Shown one piece after another: positions 60,411 through 64,000 of a stretch of 64,000 nt of DNA. The DNA lies in assembly GCA_049297395.1 (NCBI GenBank), contig JBAQUG010000312.1, positions 1 to 64,000 of the forward strand. Reading direction: 5' to 3'. The translations under genes were made by a program, and so were the position numbers. The notes under the pieces were generated by a model that saw nothing but the letters and a program-made list of their open reading frames with translations, was not told the DNA's origin and ran no database searches. How positions within the stretch are numbered: the first letter of the stretch is position 1; each line of letters opens with the position of its first letter. This stretch comes from GWF2-50-93 sp049297395 (lineage in GTDB: Bacteria > Verrucomicrobiota > Lentisphaeria > Victivallales > GWF2-50-93).

Positions 60411-63400
60411 CTACTCCGCCTCGCAGCCGATTTCAATATTGTTGATGATGATCAGCGCATCCTCCGTTCTTTCCTGGAATAAGCTCATGCTCCTGGCGGG
60501 CCAGAGCTCAATCCGGTTTTTCTTCCCGAATTTAACATGCGGCGTCAGGTTGAGCACTTCGTCGTCAATCGGCGTATTGGGCGGAGCGGTGAAAGACATC
60601 GGCTGTCCATTGATCACCAGCATGCCGTTCCCCAGCCCGGCCAGCGGCAGCTTCTGTCCGTGCATCATCGGCGAATCCAGGTGGAGGTAGATGTTTTTCC
60701 CCTGCCATCCAGCCGGAACGTCAACGTCACGGACCAGGTGGTGCCCCCTTGCCGCCAACCTCTTTTCCATCACATACCCTTCATCCTCCACTTTTTTCCG
60801 GCTGTCGTCCCATAGGTATCCGCTGTCCGTCAACGCCCGGTCAACGCCCGGAACGCCAGCCTTCTCCCGGCTGGTCCAGTCGCCCATCACCGCTTCCCAT
60901 TCGCCCAACAGCGAGATGCAGGGAGACAGTTTTATTTCCGGCTGAATCCATACGGCGCAACCCAGCAGTCCGCTTAGCGGCTTGGTTCCGGTCAGCTTGA
61001 GAGAAAGCACATTGCCGTCCTTTTTCAGTTTATCGGTGACATCGCACTTCCGGTGGGGGCGCGGAATTCCGGCAATGGGTTCGCCGTTCAAATAGAATTC
61101 CGCCTTGCTAAAACACCCGCCCCCGGCCATGTTCAATGTGATTCTCCGGTTCTTCCAACCGGAAGGCAGGGCGAACGGCAGGCTGCGGTACAGGCCAGCG
61201 CCGCCGTAGTCCTTCAGATCTTCGAACTTGATGTTCCAAGGCTCATTGTTGATGTTCCTCCAATTGCCGTCATCAAACGCATTATTAAGCCAGTCGTCTG
61301 TTTTTCCGGCGGCGCCATCCTTGTCCGCATGGAATTTCCACGCCTCAAACGATATGGCAGACGGATTTGCATTGTCTTCTTCCGCTGTTTCAACGAATGG
61401 CTTCACCTTGGCGCTATTCCAGAATTTTGTCTTCTCCTTCCACCAGAAGTCCACGCCCCCGGCCATGTCCGCCCTCCTGATCCCAAATATTCTTGTTCCC
61501 CATGGAGCAATATCGACATCTTTTATCTTCACCCAGCCGTCTTCATACTCAAACGCGACCGGCTTCTGCGCCACCATATCCCGGACTTCCGATGGTTTTT
61601 CCGCAGTGGCGAAACCTGCATCGGCCTTCATTCCCGAGCCTGCCGCGTCCATGACAATCATTCCTTCCTGAAGTCCGTTCTTCGTAATTATCTTGCGGGC
61701 AAATACGCCCTTGTCGGAGGCGGTCGCCGTGCGCTTCACGCCAAGGTCGGTGAACAGCCTTTCAAAAAATTCCTTTCCCACGTCCTGTATCTTCCAGATT
61801 CCTGTTCCGCCAAGATCCCTTCCGTATCTCCAGAAGGTCGAGCCCAGCACAACCACCTTCCCCCTGCCAAGCGTCCGCATCCCGACAGCAACGGTTCCGT
61901 CCTCCCATCTTGCAAGGGCGACTGTGCCTTTTGACAAAGGCTCCAATCCCACGCTCACATCCTTGGCGGATTGAGTGTCCTTCCAGTCAAGACTGCTGCC
62001 TTCGCCTTCAAATTCCTTCCCTTCCCAGCCCTTGAAGATTGGCAGTTCTTTTTCAAACTTGAGATTTCCTTTTTTTCCAAGGCCAAGAACCTTGAAACCG
62101 GTCAATTCGCTGATAGGCCAGGAGTCGGCCTCAAGAAGGCTGTGCCTCCCGCTGTTGTGCAATGCCACGAATGTTCCACCCTTTTCCACGTATTTGCGGA
62201 TGCTGTCAATCGTGTCCTCCCCCATGTACATCGTGTCCGTGTCGAAAAGAACCGGATAATCATCGGCCATGCCTTTTGCGAGCATCGTCTCGGTCACATA
62301 GACGTTGTCATAATGCGCGGCGTGCAGTTCGCCGCGGCCGATGTTCCAGTCGCCCATGGAGTGGAACTGGTAGCCTAAAAGCGCGCTGCGGGACGAAGAA
62401 AGAATGGCGATGTCGGGTTTTTCGGGAAGATATTTTCCGACCAGTTGGATGTTCCTCTGGTTCTTCGCGCACCAGCCGGATTTTTTTTCAATTTCATAAA
62501 AATAGGAGGCGTCCCCCGTCATGCGGAAGTGACCCTCCCCGTTGAGGAGCACCCAGCCGAGCATCCTGGTTTCGGGCATGTTGCCAGGCGCTTTGGTCGG
62601 AATGTAGCCGGCCGGTTCACAGGATCCGTAAAACCCGCCCGCATAGCCCAGCCGCGAGTTGAACGGGCGGTATGAGGATTCATAGCCGGTGTCCTGCATG
62701 CTGCCGCCGAAACGGGCCAGGGCGTCCCCCTGGCCGTCTTTGACTTCCTCGCCGGCCGCGGAGATCACAAACGGACGATCCGGTTCAATGCTGCGGCCAT
62801 ATTCCATTGCGCCGGTCTCCAGGGCGTTGAACGCGTAAAGCTGCCATTCCAGCATATCCACATATCTTGCGTTCTGCTGCTTTCCAAGATACGGATAGCC
62901 CTGCGGTTTGCTCGTCGTTAAAAATACCGGACCATTGATATGCCCATAAAGACCGAGACGATTGACGCCATTGGTTATTAAACCGGTCACTTTCAAGGCA
63001 AATGGACCCATGTAGGGATTCACCTTTGACTTGAATTTCCCAAGGGACTTTCCATTCAGCCAGACCGGAGTTTCCCCCCATCCTCCGTTGATGACGTTGA
63101 AAACCAGATACGCATCTTTGCCGGCGTTCTGCTTCAACCATGTATCGGCATTGAAATTTGTCCGCCAGAATGACGGCTGTCCGCCCAGCATGAGGGACAT
63201 CATTCTGGAAGTCGCATCATCCACTGGCACCCAGCCCGGGGCGGACTCCGCCGGCATTTCAGTCGGATTGGCGGCAGCCTTCAGGCAGCACCAGTTGTTC
63301 TGGATGCGCAGGCATTGGTCATCCAGATTTCCGAAGAAACCGTTGATGTCATCAGGCAGTCTCACTTCGCTCCAGTCCTTGAAATGAGAGGGGTTTCCAT

Positions 63401-64000
63401 GCCATCGTTCGCCAAGTCCCTGCAGGCTCAGGCCGCGAATTTCCTTCAACCAGCGCCGGAAACCGTCCTGCCCGACCGCGGAATAACCCAGATGCGCTTG
63501 ACGCATGTTCGAAAAGAACGATTCGAAGATATAGTCGCCGCAATACAATTCCCAGCCGCCGAACATATCCCGGTTTTTATACCGCAACATCAGATTCTTC
63601 AAGAAATTCAAACTGGTCCGCCGCCGCTGTTCCGGTTGAATGCCGAAACTTTCAACCGGCCCATGATAGCTGCCGTAAATGTGACCGGCGGGACTGCCGT
63701 CGGAATCCCGGTCGATCAGCTGCGGCCATCGGTTCCGCGCCCAGCCGGGCCATACGCCGGTGCCGATAGAGATCGAATACATCTGGTTTTCCTTTTCGCA
63801 GATATCCGCATCCGTATCCGTGTTTGACAGCCCGGCATGCACCCCCTCCGCCGAAGCATCCCTGAAAAAAATCCCCCCCATCAATCCTCCGTTGCAGAAC
63901 TTTTTTGCGAACTGCATTCGATCATCGTTTTGATATTTGTTTCCCGGGTATAAACCAGGAGTGGCGGATTTCCACGCCCGCAGATCGTAGAAATCCAGAT
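60411..64000 (-). CDS. GH42-like secreted multidomain protein (copy C, 5' end outside window)
   Basis: At least 1195 residues are encoded; the frame remains open to the window edge. The last bases translate to LDFYDLRAWK, which aligns with residues about 150-165 of the 31752-35777 protein, so the first 150 or so residues are missing, including the signal peptide. Visible parts: GH42-like barrel with GGWELYCGDY (candidate acid/base Glu) and FRRWLKEIRGLSLQGLGERW, an inserted beta-sandwich, a GATase-like domain (KPDIAILSSSRS, YPVLFDTDTMYMGED, YVEKGGTFVALHNSGRHSLL), and GH2-like jelly rolls (AGLYRSLPFALPSGWKNRR). It is much closer to copy B (31752) than to copy A (37470). The ATG at 63917 is internal. 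Confidence 0.8.
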   Translation of the reverse strand, partial: LDFYDLRAWKSATPGLYPGNKYQNDDRMQFAKKFCNGGLMGGIFFRDASAEGVHAGLSNTDTDADICEKENQMYSISIGTGVWPGWARNRWPQLIDRDSDGSPAGHIYGSYHGPVESFGIQPEQRRRTSLNFLKNLMLRYKNRDMFGGWELYCGDYIFESFFSNMRQAHLGYSAVGQDGFRRWLKEIRGLSLQGLGERWHGNPSHFKDWSEVRLPDDINGFFGNLDDQCLRIQNNWCCLKAAANPTEMPAESAPGWVPVDDATSRMMSLMLGGQPSFWRTNFNADTWLKQNAGKDAYLVFNVINGGWGETPVWLNGKSLGKFKSKVNPYMGPFALKVTGLITNGVNRLGLYGHINGPVFLTTSKPQGYPYLGKQQNARYVDMLEWQLYAFNALETGAMEYGRSIEPDRPFVISAAGEEVKDGQGDALARFGGSMQDTGYESSYRPFNSRLGYAGGFYGSCEPAGYIPTKAPGNMPETRMLGWVLLNGEGHFRMTGDASYFYEIEKKSGWCAKNQRNIQLVGKYLPEKPDIAILSSSRSALLGYQFHSMGDWNIGRGELHAAHYDNVYVTETMLAKGMADDYPVLFDTDTMYMGEDTIDSIRKYVEKGGTFVALHNSGRHSLLEADSWPISELTGFKVLGLGKKGNLKFEKELPIFKGWEGKEFEGEGSSLDWKDTQSAKDVSVGLEPLSKGTVALARWEDGTVAVGMRTLGRGKVVVLGSTFWRYGRDLGGTGIWKIQDVGKEFFERLFTDLGVKRTATASDKGVFARKIITKNGLQEGMIVMDAAGSGMKADAGFATAEKPSEVRDMVAQKPVAFEYEDGWVKIKDVDIAPWGTRIFGIRRADMAGGVDFWWKEKTKFWNSAKVKPFVETAEEDNANPSAISFEAWKFHADKDGAAGKTDDWLNNAFDDGNWRNINNEPWNIKFEDLKDYGGAGLYRSLPFALPSGWKNRRITLNMAGGGCFSKAEFYLNGEPIAGIPRPHRKCDVTDKLKKDGNVLSLKLTGTKPLSGLLGCAVWIQPEIKLSPCISLLGEWEAVMGDWTSREKAGVPGVDRALTDSGYLWDDSRKKVEDEGYVMEKRLAARGHHLVRDVDVPAGWQGKNIYLHLDSPMMHGQKLPLAGLGNGMLVINGQPMSFTAPPNTPIDDEVLNLTPHVKFGKKNRIELWPARSMSLFQERTEDALIIINNIEIGCEAE

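Noticed and set aside
60411..63917. ATG at 63917 as the start of the last GH42-like gene
   Set aside because: Sequence homologous to copy B continues upstream to the window edge, so this Met is internal.

Overview
The window looks like chromosomal DNA from a bacterium of the PVC superphylum, most likely Lentisphaerota (Victivallales-like). This placement is an inference. It rests on six pseudopilins with an FTLIELLVVIAII segment and a C-terminal H-X9-DG-type motif, very large secreted glycan-active proteins, GntR/LacI chimeric regulators, and a URO-D-like protein among glycosidases. No rRNA, tRNA, CRISPR array or insertion sequence was seen. Every gene I support lies on the minus strand, so transcription runs from position 64000 towards 1 and the layout below follows that direction.

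64000-55946: a GH42-like secreted protein (5' end outside the window), a small secreted carbohydrate-binding-type protein, a protein with a C-terminal CBM4/9-like domain, and an alpha/alpha-toroid protein. 55787-54648: a GntR/LacI-type regulator with a near-consensus promoter and inverted-repeat operators, followed by a cluster of palindromic REP-like elements. 54316-21170: a long array in which pseudopilin genes alternate with huge secreted proteins: a LamG-like protein, a CBM9/propeller protein, a clan GH-A protein with CBMs, two further GH42-like/small-CBM/pseudopilin cassettes, two paralogues with a GATase-like and a degenerate PHP-like domain, and a GH74-like Asp-box propeller protein. 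A terminator-like hairpin separates this from 20732-19596, a second paralogous regulator with a consensus promoter. 19540-654: a pseudopilin, two giant paralogous family-10-like barrel proteins flanking an (alpha/alpha)6 glycosidase, a translationally coupled GH36-like / URO-D-like / GH35 set, and an ABC transporter protein that fuses a solute-binding domain to a permease. 409-2: an S23/Avd-type four-helix-bundle gene bordered by minisatellites.

The genes read as glycan-utilisation loci. Secreted multidomain enzymes and binding proteins would attack complex, probably galactose-containing polysaccharides outside the cell or at the surface. Cytoplasmic GH35, GH36-like and URO-D-like proteins would finish the work on imported oligosaccharides. 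Two LacI-type sensors would switch the blocks. Why each block carries its own pseudopilin is unknown. The most unusual structure is a family of heptanucleotide (7/14-bp) tandem repeats found inside the leader coding sequence of the pseudopilins and on both sides of the four-helix gene.
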